A stretch of DNA of 64,000 nucleotides from Clostridia bacterium (GTDB taxonomy: Bacteria; Bacillota; Clostridia; Oscillospirales; Acutalibacteraceae). The DNA lies in contig JAFQEL010000011.1 of the NCBI GenBank assembly GCA_017399065.1, positions 1 to 64,000 of the forward strand, written 5' to 3'. Both the position numbers and the translations under genes were made by a program. Positions 53,191 to 62,174 of this stretch are shown in pieces. Below the pieces are notes generated by a model. The model did no database searches. It had not been told where the DNA came from and saw nothing but the letters and a program-made list of their open reading frames with translations. Position 1 is the first letter of the stretch. Every line of letters begins with the position of its first letter.

Positions 53191-53221
53191 CAAAGTAACT
53201 TTCGTTACTTTGCTTCTTTTT
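53186..53221 (-). terminator. Terminator of tRNA-Ser
   Basis: A 15-base inverted repeat AAGAAGCAAAGTAAC / GTTACTTTGCTTCTT with T-rich tails on both strands, just behind the tRNA 3' end. Confidence 0.7.
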
Positions 53222-53222
53222 C

Positions 53223-53310
53223 TGGCGGAGAGTTAGGGATTCGAACCCTAGGTGAGTTTCCCCACACAGCATTTCGAGTGCTGCACCTTCGACCTCTCGG
53301 ACAACTCTCC
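53223..53310 (-). tRNA. tRNA-Ser(CGA)
   Basis: Read on the - strand: acceptor arms GGAGAGT / ACTCTCC, discriminator G and encoded CCA, a long variable arm typical of class II tRNAs, TTCGAAT loop and anticodon loop CTCGAAA with anticodon CGA (reads UCG). Confidence 0.93.
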
Positions 53311-53361
53311 GTACAACAAACGTTATTTTATCAAAATAAGCCTGTTTTGTCAATATTATAA

Positions 53362-53913
53362 TTACGAATTGAAAAAGCTTTCGCCTTCCTGTACAACTAC
53401 TTCGTTTATATTTTCGTCGGGTGTACGCTTATCCGTACTGTCAAAGAAAACAGTCGTGACAAGCTCGGTATTGAGCACGGTAAACTGTCGTTCAAACATC
53501 GCCTTTATTTCGTCCTTACCCTCGCCCTTACTGCCTGCGGTAATTATAAGTGCCGCCTTTTTATGCTTTGCTACGGGCGGTTTTACTCCGTGGGCAAAAC
53601 GCAGAGCATAATAACGCTGAAATCTGTCGACAATCGCTTTAAGAGGTGCAGGCACACCGCTGTTGTAAACGGGGGTTGAGATAACAAAATAATCTGCCTG
53701 CTCAAAATCCGACATAAATTCGTCGAGGTCACTGAAACAGCAACCAACGTTTCTGTCGCAGTATCCGCAACCCATACACGGTTTCGCATTGAGAGTGTAT
53801 GCATTGTATTTTTTTATTTCTGCTTCACCTGCCGCAGAGATAAACGATTCGCAAAGAGCAGATGAGACGGAATCTTTACGGGGTGAGCCGTTAAGCACAA
53901 GTATTTTTTTCAT
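53362..53913 (-). CDS. Flavodoxin-family NAD(P)H-dependent oxidoreductase
   Basis: 183 residues from ATG 53913 (AGTGCGGAT before it; the frame extends further upstream without a better start). LVLNGSPRKDSVSSAL is the FMN phosphate loop, KPCMGCGYCDRNVGCC a Cys-rich segment, and STPVYNSGVPAPLKAIVDR the flavin ring loop. It belongs to the NADPH-dependent FMN reductase group and possibly binds an iron-sulfur centre. It lies 13 bases after the nucleotidyltransferase gene. Confidence 0.85.
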   Translation of the reverse strand: MKKILVLNGSPRKDSVSSALCESFISAAGEAEIKKYNAYTLNAKPCMGCGYCDRNVGCCFSDLDEFMSDFEQADYFVISTPVYNSGVPAPLKAIVDRFQRYYALRFAHGVKPPVAKHKKAALIITAGSKGEGKDEIKAMFERQFTVLNTELVTTVFFDSTDKRTPDENINEVVVQEGESFFNS

Positions 53914-53926
53914 ATCCGCACTTCCA

Positions 53927-54580
53927 TTACTTATTGATATACTTCTTTGACCAGGCAAACAGCGTTTCGGACATACTGTCAAAATCAACTTTGCCGCCTT
54001 TTTTGAGGCTGATGAAGTTTTCGATAATTGTCTTTTCGTCATTGCTGACAAGTGCAATTAAATCTTTCTGACGTCTGATATATTCACCTGTCTGCTTAAA
54101 GCAGACAGCCTGTATGACAAATGAAGCGGATTTGTACAGATCCTTCAAAATATCATTGTTTTTTTCATAAAGCATATTATGCACACAGCCGTGGTAAATA
54201 TTACACACACCGCTTTTTATAGCCCTGTCAACAGCTTCGCTGTCAATCTTTTCGAGCAAACAATCAAGGCTTCCGACCAACGGCACAGTATCATAATAAA
54301 ACTGAAAGAGGTCACCCGACTCCCAGTTCAGAATTTCATCCTTGCCCGAAAGGAAACCGCAAATAAGCTCTCTGTGCGGCAAGATGTCAAGCATAGCATT
54401 GTAAGCGGCAATATCCTCTGCCGACAGCTCATCAAGAATTACAACAAGGTCGATATCACTCGACTCGGTAGCTTCTCCTCTTGCGTAACTGCCCTGCAGA
54501 CCGACAAACCAAATACGATTTGAAAAAGTACTGTTAAGATTCTGCAAAAATATTTTCTGCCAAGCTGTGATATCTATCAA
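53927..54580 (-). CDS. Nucleotidyltransferase domain protein
   Basis: 217 residues. GSYARGEATESSDIDLVVI (about 30-48) is the polymerase-beta superfamily motif GSxARGxxxxxSDxDL with both catalytic Asp. A helical C-terminal half (about 105-200) resembles the substrate-binding part of aminoglycoside adenylyltransferases. Either a resistance-type adenylyltransferase or a protein-modifying enzyme is possible. It is co-oriented with the flavodoxin-family gene downstream. Confidence 0.8.
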   Translation of the reverse strand: MIDITAWQKIFLQNLNSTFSNRIWFVGLQGSYARGEATESSDIDLVVILDELSAEDIAAYNAMLDILPHRELICGFLSGKDEILNWESGDLFQFYYDTVPLVGSLDCLLEKIDSEAVDRAIKSGVCNIYHGCVHNMLYEKNNDILKDLYKSASFVIQAVCFKQTGEYIRRQKDLIALVSNDEKTIIENFISLKKGGKVDFDSMSETLFAWSKKYINK

Positions 54581-54601
54581 TTACCTCACCTCCATACTAT
54601 G

Positions 54602-54637
54602 AAAAAACCTCTTCTGTCAGCTGACAAAAGAGGTTTT
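54602..54637 (-). terminator. Terminator of tRNA-Val
   Basis: AAAACCTCTT ... AGAGGTTTT hairpin with an inner GTCAGCTGAC palindrome; on the - strand followed by TTTTTC. Confidence 0.75.
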
Positions 54638-54638
54638 A

Positions 54639-54714
54639 TGGTGGACGTTAACGGACTTGAACCGCTGACCACTCGCACGTCAAGCGAGTGCTCTACCAAC
54701 TGAGCTAAACGTCC
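54639..54714 (-). tRNA. tRNA-Val(GAC)
   Basis: On the - strand: acceptor arms GGACGTT / AACGTCC, discriminator A, encoded CCA, D-arm AGCTCAGTTGGTAGAGC, anticodon arm CTCGC TTGACGT GCGAG (anticodon GAC) and TTCAAGTCC T-loop. 76 bases. Confidence 0.95.
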
Positions 54715-54811
54715 ATATTCGTGACAACGTTGGTTATTATAAACTAAAGCATCAGGTTTGTCAATAGCAATTAAAAACTTTTTGATATTTTTCTTTACTG
54801 CAAAGATATTT

Positions 54812-54822
54812 TATAATATAAT
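54812..54822 (+). promoter_or_regulatory. -10 region of the GNAT gene
   Basis: Two overlapping TATAAT boxes (54812-54817, 54817-54822) about 35 bases before the start; the -35 match is weak. Confidence 0.4.
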
Positions 54823-54854
54823 ACATTTACAGTATGTTCTGAAAGGGAATTTCA

Positions 54855-55433
54855 ATGGCAAACATAAGACCTTACCGCGAAACAGATAAATATAACGTAC
54901 AGCGCATATGCCTTCAGACGGTTAACGATGAATCCGTATTTGAGGGGCTTGACAGATTCAATGCAGATTTTCTGCTGCCTGTATACAACGATTACTACAC
55001 CGAGCAGGAGCCTGAAAACTGCTTTGTCTGCACAGACGAAAATGACACTGCAGTCGGCTATGTCATATGTTCTGAAGACGTGAAAAAATGGCGCAGGATA
55101 TTTATGAAAGAATATTTCCCGAGAATCAGGCACAAGCACCTCGGCAACCGTACAACAGCAATTGCCGAAATTGCTGCACACAGCCTTTTTGCACGCAAAT
55201 ACCCTGCACATCTGCATATAGATATACTCAAGGAATACCGTGGTGGCGGCACAGGCACAAAGCTTATCGAAACACTTGCCGACCACCTTGCAAAGAAAGG
55301 CATATGCGGCATACAGCTCTGCGTCGGCAACGAAAACAAGAAAGCGATACGTTTCTATAAACGTTGCGGTTTTAAAACCCTTGCCAATTTCGGCACAGGC
55401 CGCGCAATGGGTCTGAAAATAAATATCCGATAA
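54855..55433 (+). CDS. GNAT family N-acetyltransferase
   Basis: 192 residues, after GAAAGGGA. Acetyl-CoA binding motif A is YRGGGTGTKLIETL (about 130-143), with the preceding HLHIDIL strand, and motif B is NENKKAIRFYKRCGFK. The N-terminal half has extra length compared with the minimal GNAT fold. The acceptor is unknown. It is a single gene between its own promoter and terminator. Confidence 0.92.
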   Translation: MANIRPYRETDKYNVQRICLQTVNDESVFEGLDRFNADFLLPVYNDYYTEQEPENCFVCTDENDTAVGYVICSEDVKKWRRIFMKEYFPRIRHKHLGNRTTAIAEIAAHSLFARKYPAHLHIDILKEYRGGGTGTKLIETLADHLAKKGICGIQLCVGNENKKAIRFYKRCGFKTLANFGTGRAMGLKINIR

Positions 55434-55440
55434 CTCAGAA

Positions 55441-55470
55441 CAGCGAAGGAAGGCACTTCGCTGTTTTTTA
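55441..55470 (+). terminator. Terminator of the GNAT gene
   Basis: CAGCGAAG / CTTCGCTG stem with a GAAGGCA loop and TTTTTT. Confidence 0.9.
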
Positions 55471-55472
55471 TA

Positions 55473-55501
55473 TTGTAAAAGAAATTATATTATGATACAA
55501 T
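55473..55501 (+). promoter_or_regulatory. Promoter of the zinc-ribbon / GPH / GH16 operon
   Basis: TTGTAA (55473-55478), 17 bases, TACAAT (55496-55501) with a TGA extension. The start codon is about 22 bases on. Confidence 0.65.
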
Positions 55502-55522
55502 AATTTCAATGAGGTGATGAAA

Positions 55523-56341
55523 ATGAAATGTCCCAATTGCGGCGGCGAAATCGGCAGGTTTGAGCTTGCTCCGGACTGTAAGCACTGCGGTGCAAACATA
55601 TTCTACAGTCAGCAGGAAAAACTGCTTGCAGAGGATGCCAAAAGATGTGAGCTTGAATTTGCTTCTTTCAGAATTCTCAAAGCAAAATTAAAATCGGCTT
55701 TTATCGGCGGTCCGATAAGAATAATGCGACTGGTCGCTATGATTATGGCAATCGGGTTTATTTTCATTCCGGTTGCGACACTCAGCGTTGAGTTGCCGAT
55801 GCTTTCATCAAAGATAAGCCTCGGTGCATTCGGCGTGTATCAGGCATTTTCGGGAGGCGAGCTTTCTGTTTTTCTGAGCCTTGCAGATTATATCCCGGGT
55901 CTTTTTCCGGCTTTTGCCGCACTTGCGGTTATATTTGTTCTAATATTCCTGATGGGACTCGGTGTATTCATTGCACTCGTTCTCTCATTCCTCAACCTTA
56001 ACCGCTCAGCTAAGGTATGCTGCGGTTTTTCTGTTGCAGGCTTCGCACTTTCGGTTGCCGCCTGCGTGCTGTCAGCACTTATGCCGTCAATCGCTGAGCC
56101 TACCTTTATTACTGCCGCAAGCGGCTTTGGAGCCTATACACTCGCAGCGGTTTTCGTGCTGATATTTGCACTTAACTTCATAACAGTAAAAAAAGATTTC
56201 AAGCCCGAAATATCCGCAACAGACCTTAAGCGTGTCGAAACAATGAAAAAAATCAAGGCGGGCGAGATAACCTTTGATGAGCTCCCCTTGCCCGTTTTCG
56301 AGACTGAAGAAGAGCGTAAGGAGGCTGAGAAGAATGAATAA
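55523..56341 (+). CDS. Zinc-ribbon membrane protein
   Basis: 272 residues from ATG 55523, after GAGGTG. An N-terminal zinc ribbon (CPNCGG ... CKHCG, residues 3-25) is followed by a charged helix and about four or five membrane helices (roughly 68-225), then a hydrophilic acidic tail. Zinc-ribbon membrane proteins of this type are often of unknown function. It overlaps the next gene by 8 bases, so the two are translationally coupled. Confidence 0.75.
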   Translation: MKCPNCGGEIGRFELAPDCKHCGANIFYSQQEKLLAEDAKRCELEFASFRILKAKLKSAFIGGPIRIMRLVAMIMAIGFIFIPVATLSVELPMLSSKISLGAFGVYQAFSGGELSVFLSLADYIPGLFPAFAALAVIFVLIFLMGLGVFIALVLSFLNLNRSAKVCCGFSVAGFALSVAACVLSALMPSIAEPTFITAASGFGAYTLAAVFVLIFALNFITVKKDFKPEISATDLKRVETMKKIKAGEITFDELPLPVFETEEERKEAEKNE

Positions 56342-57467
56342 AAATCGCAGCAAAAAAACTCAGTTTCTGCTTTTCGGACTTTGCAGTCTTATCGCAATGG
56401 CTGTATGCGCGGCTATACTTGTTACAACCGTACGCTCAATAGAAAGCAGCAGCGGTAACGTTTCGGCAGAATATGAAACACAGAGCAAAACAGATCTTAC
56501 AGACGATACCCAGACTCTGCTCGGCTACATAAAAACGCTCACCGAAAAAGCATCGGGCGATAAATTTATTAAAGCGAACATTTATACCGAGGTTTCCGTT
56601 GACGATTCAACAGTTACCGTCAGCAATACGGACGGCAGTGAAAACGGTGCAGATAAAACTCTGCTGCTGTATGTCAAAAATAAGATAATGCCGCATATTG
56701 ACCAATATTATCCCGAAGATGAAATCGGTATTTTCGGTACTGTCAACACCGAATTGCCTGTTATAAATTTTTCACCTGACATTGTAGCCGAAAGCTGTTT
56801 TAGCATAGGAGAGGCTGACGAAGACGGTAACCCCGTATATAACAGCGACAGCGGCGAACTGATTGACGGCGACTTTTATTTTCTTACTTTCAAGCTGAAC
56901 AAAAATGAAGATATCTCTTCGCTTTTCAGCCTTGACCAAAAAGACAATGTAACAAAACGTTTCCTTGAAGATACCAAGGACGTAATGACTGCCGGCAGCA
57001 TTGAAATATCCGAGCCTGAGCTTACCGTAAAGGCAAAGGTAAACCGCATCACAGACGAAATAGATTGGATTCAGCTTGAAAAAGTTTACACCGTTTCGGC
57101 TGACGTAACTTTCAAGGGTGAGCTTGAAGCATTCGGCAAAAAGCATATCACTTTTGAATACAAAGTCACTGAAAAAGCAGAGTATTCATACGCAGGCATA
57201 CGCTTTGCCGAAAACTCCGTAACAGTTGCACCCGACGGTGAAATTATGCTGTCAGTCAATGCAGTTATCGAAAATGACAGCGAGTACAAGGTAACTTTTG
57301 CTTCATCGGATAACAGTATCGTTACTGTAGATAAAATGGGATACGTTAAAGGAATTGAAGCTTCCTGCACGCCCGTTACGGTTACGGTAACACTTGAATA
57401 TCTGGGTGAAAAATTCACCGACGAATGTACAGTTACCGTAAATGATGACAGCAACCCCAATGGTTAA
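56334..57467 (+). CDS. Membrane-anchored protein with Ig-like (BIG2-type) domain
   Basis: 377 residues from ATG 56334, after AAGGAGG. One N-terminal membrane helix (about 12-32), then an extracytoplasmic region of mixed content, closed by a BIG2-like domain (about 295-370) with VTFASSDNSIVTVDKMGYVKG. It probably sits outside the membrane and binds a glycan or a partner. It overlaps the previous gene and lies 12 bases before the transporter gene. Confidence 0.75.
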   Translation: MNKNRSKKTQFLLFGLCSLIAMAVCAAILVTTVRSIESSSGNVSAEYETQSKTDLTDDTQTLLGYIKTLTEKASGDKFIKANIYTEVSVDDSTVTVSNTDGSENGADKTLLLYVKNKIMPHIDQYYPEDEIGIFGTVNTELPVINFSPDIVAESCFSIGEADEDGNPVYNSDSGELIDGDFYFLTFKLNKNEDISSLFSLDQKDNVTKRFLEDTKDVMTAGSIEISEPELTVKAKVNRITDEIDWIQLEKVYTVSADVTFKGELEAFGKKHITFEYKVTEKAEYSYAGIRFAENSVTVAPDGEIMLSVNAVIENDSEYKVTFASSDNSIVTVDKMGYVKGIEASCTPVTVTVTLEYLGEKFTDECTVTVNDDSNPNG

Positions 57468-57479
57468 GGAGGTGGCAAC

Positions 57480-58979
57480 GTGACCGAAAACGAAAACAAG
57501 AATAAGCAGACCGAAAGCGAGCAGGTTTCGTACTACAAAGGCAGAAACTATGTAGGTGTTAAGGAAACAACAGCCTATCTTCTCAATGACTGGTCAAATT
57601 CATTCAATATAAACGCTTTCTCCGAGCGTTACATATGGGACGTTGTAAATATCGATTTTACCGTCAACGCGGTTATGAATATTGCCGCAACCGTATGGGA
57701 TGTTATAAATGACACTTTTATATCTGTAATTGTTGACAGCACACGTACACGAATCGGCAAATTTCGTCCCTTCCTTGTCGGTATGCAGCTGCCATTGACA
57801 ATTATGAGCATATTCACTTGGCTCCTGCCGCTTTTCTTTCCTGCAACAAGCGGTACATATCTGCCAAAGCTTTTCTATTATTACTTCTTCCTTATAATAA
57901 ATGAAACTGCAGGTACATTCACAGCCGTTGCAAAAAGCGGTTATATGTCCACAATTACGCCTAACCCTGCAGAACGAATTAGGTTGATTACGCTTGCCGA
58001 ATTACTGACTGGATTTATGGGCGAGGATCTGCCACGTTATATAATGGGTATACTGATTGACCTTGTAAACAACAAGGTCGTAACGTGGAAGCTCAGCTCT
58101 GTATTCATGGTAATGGGCGGCGGCACAGCACTTATCTCCTCGCTGTGCACCTTCTGGTTCTTCCTCAAATCCAAGGAAAGAGTGCCGCAGTCAATTGAAA
58201 AGCCGAGCTTCAAAGAGGGCTTGAAAGCTATTGTTTCAAACTATCCCGTGCTGCTGATGTGTCTGTCCGAATTTCTCGGCAACTTCTCAATCAGCAAGAG
58301 CGAAACCAACTACTTTATCGACGTTCTCGGCAGCTATTCGCTGATAACCATCCTCAACATTCCCTCAAGTATCAACGGCAGTTTAAGCTATATGTTCGTC
58401 GAGCCGCTGAGAAAACGTTTTTCATCAAAATCTCTGTGGATATTCAACGATATCTACAACAGCGCACTGTCAATCGGCGTATTCCTCTTCGGTATGACAA
58501 AGGGTAAAAAAATGTTCTATCAGACTGTGCCGATGTGTATCGCTTTCGGTCTGAAGGAATGGTTTGTAAAGTGGTCATGGGGTATTTCAAAGGTAATTAC
58601 TGCAGACCTCTGGAACGAAGCTATGGACTACTGCGAATGGAAAAACGGCTACCGTATGGAGGCAACAACAGGCGTTGCAAAGGGTCTCATACTCAAGCTG
58701 CAGAGCGCTTTGCTGGGCTCCGTAACAAGCCTTATTATGAAAAAAATCGGCTATGTTCAGGGCCTTGAAATCGGCACACAGAATGACCGCACTAAGTTCT
58801 GGGAGTTTGCGCTTTGCACAATCGTACCCACCCTTACGGGTATACTCCGTATCGTGCCCAAATTCCTCTGGCCGATATCACGTGAAAAGCGTGAAAAGAT
58901 GTATGACGAGCTTGCAAACAGACGTCAGGAAGCTGTTATCGGCTACGCTTCAAGTGAAATCAAGGAGAGCGAAAAGTGA
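57480..58979 (+). CDS. GPH-like MFS transporter
   Basis: 499 residues from a GTG start placed after AAGGAGGTGG. Twelve predicted helices. NDTFISVIVDSTRTRIGKFRPFL is the clear GPH signature loop, and EAMDYCEWKNGYRMEATTG its C-terminal counterpart. It probably imports sugars released by the GH16 enzyme encoded next, whose start overlaps its stop by 4 bases. Confidence 0.88.
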   Translation: MTENENKNKQTESEQVSYYKGRNYVGVKETTAYLLNDWSNSFNINAFSERYIWDVVNIDFTVNAVMNIAATVWDVINDTFISVIVDSTRTRIGKFRPFLVGMQLPLTIMSIFTWLLPLFFPATSGTYLPKLFYYYFFLIINETAGTFTAVAKSGYMSTITPNPAERIRLITLAELLTGFMGEDLPRYIMGILIDLVNNKVVTWKLSSVFMVMGGGTALISSLCTFWFFLKSKERVPQSIEKPSFKEGLKAIVSNYPVLLMCLSEFLGNFSISKSETNYFIDVLGSYSLITILNIPSSINGSLSYMFVEPLRKRFSSKSLWIFNDIYNSALSIGVFLFGMTKGKKMFYQTVPMCIAFGLKEWFVKWSWGISKVITADLWNEAMDYCEWKNGYRMEATTGVAKGLILKLQSALLGSVTSLIMKKIGYVQGLEIGTQNDRTKFWEFALCTIVPTLTGILRIVPKFLWPISREKREKMYDELANRRQEAVIGYASSEIKESEK

Positions 58980-59908
58980 ACTTTGCAACAAGGCAGCTGA
59001 GAGGTATTGAGGATTTAAAAAACATTCCCGGTATGATATTCAGGTCTTTTATCAGGTCTGATTTCAAAAAGGTTATTGCACTTGTTGTCGCTTTCTTCCA
59101 GCTTATCGGGCTTGTGATTTTTGATACACCCGTCACACCATACAAAGGCAGAATCGATATGAGCAGATTTGAGCTTGTATGGGAGGATGATTTTGACAAC
59201 GGATTTGATACAAAATACTGGCAGAGTCACTATGTGTACGGTGCTGACGATACACAGCCCCGTGACACAGCAATGTGGAACAGAGAGCAGGTAAGCTTTA
59301 CCGATGACGGATATCTGCTTATTACCGCTGCATACCGTGAGGACGGTCCGGGTGGTGCAGGCTACTACTCCTACGGAATGGAAACCAACCCGAACAAGTG
59401 CTATGACGAAGGTTATAAAGGCTACGAACAGCTTTACGGTTATTTTGAAATCCGCTGTATTCTGCCAAAGGGTGCAGGCCTCAACCCTGCATTCTGGCTG
59501 CTCAGTGACGGAATGTTCGGCGACACTGCCGACGGCGGCATAACGGGTGCGGAGATTGACATTCTTGAAACAAACACCTATTATGACGAATCAAGCCCGA
59601 GCTTCAATTCAATCGTACAGACAATTCACGTAGACTCATATGACGAGGCCCACAAGTGGGAAAACCAAGGCTCATACTATGCCGATGACCCGTACAATAA
59701 ATTCAACACCTACGGCGTGGAATGGAACGAAAACGAATACATTTTCTACATCAACGGTGTCGAAACCGCACGAACATCCTTCGGCGGTGTATGTCAGGTG
59801 CCGCTTTATCTGATTATTTCACTGGGTGTTGACGAAAGAGTTTACGACAACGAGTATATGCCGTCTTCAATGGTTGTCGACTATGTACGCTGTTATCAAT
59901 ACATATAA
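58976..59908 (+). CDS. GH16 family glycoside hydrolase, membrane-anchored
   Basis: 310 residues, GTG start after AAGGAG. One membrane helix (about 33-50) precedes the catalytic domain. The beta-jelly-roll has the GH16 catalytic motif ExDxxE as EIDILE with E193, D195 and E198 (nucleophile, assistant, acid/base). Such enzymes cleave beta-1,3/1,4-glucans or galactans. The anchor and the coupled transporter suggest on-surface cleavage and uptake of a beta-glycan. Confidence 0.92.
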   Translation: MNFATRQLRGIEDLKNIPGMIFRSFIRSDFKKVIALVVAFFQLIGLVIFDTPVTPYKGRIDMSRFELVWEDDFDNGFDTKYWQSHYVYGADDTQPRDTAMWNREQVSFTDDGYLLITAAYREDGPGGAGYYSYGMETNPNKCYDEGYKGYEQLYGYFEIRCILPKGAGLNPAFWLLSDGMFGDTADGGITGAEIDILETNTYYDESSPSFNSIVQTIHVDSYDEAHKWENQGSYYADDPYNKFNTYGVEWNENEYIFYINGVETARTSFGGVCQVPLYLIISLGVDERVYDNEYMPSSMVVDYVRCYQYI

Positions 59909-59913
59909 TAAAA

Positions 59914-59956
59914 AGACAGTGGCACTCGATTTTCTCGGTGCCACTGTCTTTACTTT
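59914..59956. terminator. Terminator between convergent GH16 and phosphoesterase genes
   Basis: AAAGACAGTGGCAC / GTGCCACTGTCTTT, a 14-base stem with T-rich flanks on both strands. Confidence 0.9.
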
Positions 59957-59978
59957 GTGTATCTGTTTTATTGAGGTA

Positions 59979-61415
59979 TTAAAAATGTCCGCCTCTGATT
60001 GAAACAACAACCTCATCTATTTTCATATATACAAGGCCGAGAAGCTCAACAATCTTGTAGAGAGCAGTACGGAAGAAAATGCTTACGGGGTTATCGTTAA
60101 AGCCCTCTGTCTTTTCAATTGTAATGCTGTCAAGAAGCTCGCTGTTGTCACCTCGGAATGTTTTCACGCTCATTGTGGTGTCGCTAAATTCAACGGTTGT
60201 GTAAGTTGTTACATCGGCATTCTCAAATCCGTATGCTGTGTAAGGCCAAAGATACATATTATCCATTGAGCCCTGGTCACAGCAGGCGTTTGTATTGAGG
60301 TAAATGATACCGTTGGGGTCGGTATAAGTCTTGCCGCTTTCAGCCTTGCCGACTACCACACCGTCGCTGATGAAGTTTGAGCGACCCTGCATATGAGTGT
60401 GACCTGTGAAAACAATGTCGAGGTCATACATCTCAAAAATCGGCTGAAACACTGCGTTAAGCAGGATATTGGTTTCAGGCTCAAGCATTGCTATACCGGG
60501 CGCATAAAGGCCCTGGTGCATAACGCCTATACGCCACTTTGCATCGGGATTTGCTTCAACAGCTTCCTTTGCCATAGCTCTGTGGTCTGCCGCTGAGCCT
60601 GAGCAAGCATCAAAAACAAGGTAGAGTACGTCACCGTATCTGAACCAGAAGTCTCTGTCAAGACCTGTAAAATACTTGCCGAAAAACTCATTGGGCATAT
60701 GGGTATAGTAATCGTACATCATACCCTTTTTGTCGTGGTTGCCGATTGCAAGCGCCATAGGCAGGCTGCGTGTATATTCAGGCATAAGAAGTGTCTGCCA
60801 CTCATCAGCTGCCTTACCTGTAGAGGTGTTATCACCGGGAGAAAGAAGGAAGCTGATATCGGGATTCTTGCTGAGTGCTTCGTCAAGCACGCTCTGCCAG
60901 ACATAGCCGATTCTTGACTGCTCTTCGGGGTTATCGGTGCTCTGACCGCCAATCTGAATATCGCCTACAACCAGCATCTTATAGCTGTCAAAACCCTTTG
61001 ACTCGTACTTATACGCATCGCTCCAGCCGCTCTCACTGAGCCACTGCCAGTAATATGTTGTATTCTTTTCGATGCCTGTCATTGTAACGCGGCATACAAG
61101 CTGCTCTTCTGTTTCGGCAGGTGTTGTTTCACCCGTAAACTCAACATAACCGCTCATATCGGCACTCTTGGCAAGCCTTACCTTCGGCTGAGCCTTATCC
61201 TTTGCGGCGTGCCAGCAAATATTGAGCTGAGTTTCGTCAGCACCGACACAGAGCGTAGGCAGAGTATTTTCATCTCTTAATGAGCTGTATGTGTCGTCCC
61301 ACTCTTCCTTTGTCATTGACTTATCGTCAAATGCTGCAGAAGATGAAAGCATTACACACTGCAGTGCAATTATCATTGAAAGTATCACTGCTATAATTTT
61401 AAATGTACGTTTCAT
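59979..61415 (-). CDS. Secreted metallophosphoesterase with FN3-like N-domain
   Basis: 478 residues. Signal peptide (1-27, cleavage after SSA), then a fibronectin-like or purple-acid-phosphatase N-domain (about 50-140) with TYYWQW, and a calcineurin-like catalytic domain with VGDIQ (D.Q), SPGDNTS, IGNHD, MHQGLY and TGHTH. A hydrophobic amphipathic C-terminus (about 445-470) may attach it to the membrane. It is the fourth phosphoesterase in the window. Confidence 0.88.
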   Translation of the reverse strand: MKRTFKIIAVILSMIIALQCVMLSSSAAFDDKSMTKEEWDDTYSSLRDENTLPTLCVGADETQLNICWHAAKDKAQPKVRLAKSADMSGYVEFTGETTPAETEEQLVCRVTMTGIEKNTTYYWQWLSESGWSDAYKYESKGFDSYKMLVVGDIQIGGQSTDNPEEQSRIGYVWQSVLDEALSKNPDISFLLSPGDNTSTGKAADEWQTLLMPEYTRSLPMALAIGNHDKKGMMYDYYTHMPNEFFGKYFTGLDRDFWFRYGDVLYLVFDACSGSAADHRAMAKEAVEANPDAKWRIGVMHQGLYAPGIAMLEPETNILLNAVFQPIFEMYDLDIVFTGHTHMQGRSNFISDGVVVGKAESGKTYTDPNGIIYLNTNACCDQGSMDNMYLWPYTAYGFENADVTTYTTVEFSDTTMSVKTFRGDNSELLDSITIEKTEGFNDNPVSIFFRTALYKIVELLGLVYMKIDEVVVSIRGGHF

Positions 61416-61472
61416 AATTATTGCCTCCTTGTTTGTTTATATTTTCATATTAGCACATAGAATATATAATAA

Positions 61473-62156
61473 TCAATCTTTTTGCTGAGATTTTTCAATT
61501 CTTTTCCAATTAAAAAACCCATATAGGTCGTTTGCAAGAAATGTAACAAAGCAGAAAACCATAGGCAGATAAGATATATCCTCGGCACTTGCGATAATCC
61601 ACAAAACAATCAACACAACATCGTTTGCAGAATATCCCAGGGCATAATACGGACTGCGGAAGAAAGTGAGCCCCGAAGCCAGAAAGCTCGTAGTGACGGA
61701 AACGGTGCTCGGTATGAGCGAGCTGTTACCCATAGCTTTGAGAATAAAGTAAAATGCAACCGTAACAACTGCCGCACCGATTCCGAGCACAGCCTTTTGC
61801 TTTACCGAAAGACGGCTTACCTCAACCTGTGCGGTTTCTTTAAAGGGGTGTCGCAGCCATGAAAAGACAGCGGCAAGAGCAATAGGTGCAGTCATACCGA
61901 GATACGTTATCATCTCGCCGTAATAGCGAAACTCAAACGAAATTATACCGTAAAAAATGCTGAAAACAACCGTCAGCACCTGACCGAGCACCAAACCCTT
62001 TGCAACAAAGATCAGCGCTGTCACACCAACAAGCGATGCGACAAGGTTGAGCACGTCACCGCTGAATACAAACGCTGTCACAACAGTCAACACTGAGCAT
62101 ATCCAAAGCGCCCACTCGAATTTTGTGAGCGATTTTATTGATCCGAGTATATTCAT
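61473..62156 (-). CDS. pnuC: PnuC-type nicotinamide riboside transporter
   Basis: 227 residues from ATG 62156 with GGAGG 6 bases upstream. Seven predicted helices. The LWICSVLTVVTAFV start, the SIFYGIISFEFRYYGEMITYL loop and NDVVLIVLWI match PnuC, which moves nicotinamide riboside by facilitated diffusion. PnuC relatives carry thiamine or riboflavin, so the substrate is inferred. nadE and a nicotinamidase-like gene are in the same window. The leader carries a terminator-like hairpin. Confidence 0.9.
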   Translation of the reverse strand: MNILGSIKSLTKFEWALWICSVLTVVTAFVFSGDVLNLVASLVGVTALIFVAKGLVLGQVLTVVFSIFYGIISFEFRYYGEMITYLGMTAPIALAAVFSWLRHPFKETAQVEVSRLSVKQKAVLGIGAAVVTVAFYFILKAMGNSSLIPSTVSVTTSFLASGLTFFRSPYYALGYSANDVVLIVLWIIASAEDISYLPMVFCFVTFLANDLYGFFNWKRIEKSQQKD

Positions 62157-62174
62157 AAAAAACCTCCGTATAAA

